Origin: Bifidobacterium breve
GTDB taxonomy: Bacteria; Actinomycetota; Actinomycetes; UBA12327
Reading direction: 5' to 3'
Assembly: GCA_943332445.1 (NCBI GenBank)
Contig: CALQPL010000098.1
Location: forward strand, 1-5,214
DNA length: 5,214 bases
Under the pieces are notes generated by a model. That model was not told where the DNA came from, did not search any database, and was given only the letters and a program-made list of their open reading frames with translations. The position numbers and the translations under genes were made by a program. Positions 4,165 to 5,214 of this stretch are shown piece by piece. The first letter of the stretch is position 1. Each line of letters starts with the position of its first letter.

Positions 4165-5214
4165 GTGAGTGAACCTGTCCTTTGGCCCGCGCCCCAAGCC
4201 AGCGCTGCCTTTAACGCCACGGTTCACGTTCCTGGGTCCAAGTCCATTACCAACCGCGCCCTGATTTTGGCCGCTATCAGCGACGGACCCTCCAAGATCT
4301 GGCGTCCATTGCATGCCCTCGACACGATGTACATGGCCGCGGCACTGCGGTCGCTGGGAATCGGCGGAAGCGACCTTGACGATCCGCACTCCCCCGTGCG
4401 CGGATGGGAAATCATTCCGCAACCCATGACCGGACCCGCAACCATCAACTGCGGACTAGCGGGCACTGTCATGCGCTTTATTCCCGCCCTTGCATCGTTG
4501 GCTCATGGCGAGATCACCATTGACGGGGATCCACAAGCACGCGTGCGTCCCATGCAGCCGGTCATCGCCGCGCTTCGCGAGCTGGGCGTGACAATCGACG
4601 ATGGAAGTCGGGGACTCCTGCCCTTTACGCTGCGCGCCGACGGTCCACCGCGCGGTGGACACATCACCCTTGATGCTTCCGCCTCGTCGCAATTTGTCAG
4701 CGCACTCTTGCTTGTCGCTCCCGCTTTCACTGAAGGCTTGACCATCGAGCATGCGGGCGGTGCAATCCCCTCGTTGCCACACATTGACATGACCGTGCAG
4801 ATGTTGCGCGAGCGTGGCGTGGACGTCACGGCCCATACCGAAGACCCCACGCATGCCACGTGGTCGGTGCAACCTGGTCCGATCAAGGCCGTCGATGTGG
4901 TGATCGAACCAGACTTGTCCAATGCCGCGCCGTTCTTGGCCGCCGCAGCGGTCACTGGCAATTCCGTGACCATCGCGGCTTGGCCAGGCACCACAACCCA
5001 AGCAGGAGCACGCTTCCCCGAACTGTTGCAAGCCATGGGTGCACGTGTGAGCACTTCCGATGATGCACTCACGGTTCGTGGTGGTGACAACCTCGCCGGG
5101 ATTGGCGTGGACATGCGCGAGGTCGGTGAACTTGTTCCCACCTTGGCGGCGGTCGCGGTGCTAGCCGACTCGCCCACCACGATTACCGGCATTGCTCACC
5201 TGCGTGGACACGAA
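4165..5214 (+). CDS. aroA: 3-phosphoshikimate 1-carboxyvinyltransferase (EPSP synthase), 3' truncated by window edge
   Basis: AroA joins phosphoenolpyruvate to shikimate 3-phosphate in the sixth step of the shikimate pathway, in the cytoplasm. The 350 residues seen are the N-terminal four fifths of the usual 420-450. Motifs in order: PGSKSITNRALILAA (23-37, with K26 and R31 at the substrates), the PEP-binding loop NCGLAGTVMRF (95-105), GDPQARVRPM (121-130), SASSQFVSALLL (172-183), EPDLSNAAPF (248-257) and DMREVGELVPTLAA (316-329, catalytic Asp at 316-317 region). The window ends in HLRGHE, whose E350 matches the catalytic glutamate before the TDRL segment. The CGLAGTV-RF loop is the actinobacterial form. 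GTG 4165 gives the expected N-terminus; an in-frame ATG much earlier does not exist. No frameshift or lost residue is seen. In relatives rsgA follows. Confidence 0.95.
   Translation, partial: MSEPVLWPAPQASAAFNATVHVPGSKSITNRALILAAISDGPSKIWRPLHALDTMYMAAALRSLGIGGSDLDDPHSPVRGWEIIPQPMTGPATINCGLAGTVMRFIPALASLAHGEITIDGDPQARVRPMQPVIAALRELGVTIDDGSRGLLPFTLRADGPPRGGHITLDASASSQFVSALLLVAPAFTEGLTIEHAGGAIPSLPHIDMTVQMLRERGVDVTAHTEDPTHATWSVQPGPIKAVDVVIEPDLSNAAPFLAAAAVTGNSVTIAAWPGTTTQAGARFPELLQAMGARVSTSDDALTVRGGDNLAGIGVDMREVGELVPTLAAVAVLADSPTTITGIAHLRGHE

Noticed and set aside
4143..4169. Second SigR promoter in front of aroA (GGGAAT at 4143-4148)
   Set aside because: Eighteen bases downstream lies GAG, not GTT, so the -10 half is absent.
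4456..5192. Two long minus-strand open frames opposite aroA
   Set aside because: Antisense to an unmistakable AroA with all its motifs; the products are low-complexity and family-less.
1..5214. CRISPR array, tRNA or rRNA genes, insertion sequences
   Set aside because: No regularly spaced repeats, no cloverleaf or rRNA-like stretches, no transposase fragments or terminal inverted repeats were seen.

Overview
The window reads as actinobacterial chromosome (Actinomycetota). By eye the DNA is moderately GC-rich, two genes start with GTG, and several genes belong to actinobacterial versions of their families: a SigR/SigH-type ECF sigma factor with a zinc anti-sigma factor of the RsrA type, the 24-residue ribosomal protein bL37, and an AroA with the CGLAGTV-RF form of its active-site loop. 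The order aroA < > HMCES - sigR - rsrA matches the locus I know around sigH in mycobacteria. The genus cannot be told from the sequence.

Layout. Positions 1-601 (minus strand) hold the N-terminal 200 residues of a multi-pass membrane protein that runs off the left edge. It resembles the membrane sensor half of HD-GYP/GGDEF-type signalling proteins. Positions 602-1040 hold no convincing protein gene but are packed with short perfect inverted repeats, including two mutually exclusive stems at 761-799. Positions 1041-2312 (plus) encode a 423-residue soluble protein with no function I can name. Positions 2389-2463 (plus) encode bL37, ending only 7 bases from the convergent rsrA stop. On the minus strand, 4111 down to 2471 is a compact cluster: an HMCES/YedK-type abasic-site protease-like protein, then sigR, then rsrA with an ATGA overlap. 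Divergent from HMCES, aroA (EPSP synthase) starts at 4165 and runs off the right edge after 350 residues.

How it works together. SigR and RsrA form a thiol-redox switch: reduced, zinc-bound RsrA holds SigR, and disulphide stress releases it. An exact GGGAAT-N18-GTT element lies just in front of sigR, with its -35 hexamer across the HMCES stop codon, so the sigma factor very probably activates itself. The predicted transcript would begin at or within a few bases of an internal ATG (codon 7), while longer transcripts could use the upstream GTG, giving two possible protein forms. HMCES, which protects abasic sites, would feed read-through transcription into sigR.

The least explained part is the left third: a membrane signalling protein and an uncharacterised protein transcribed away from each other, separated by about 440 bases full of potential RNA hairpins or operators.
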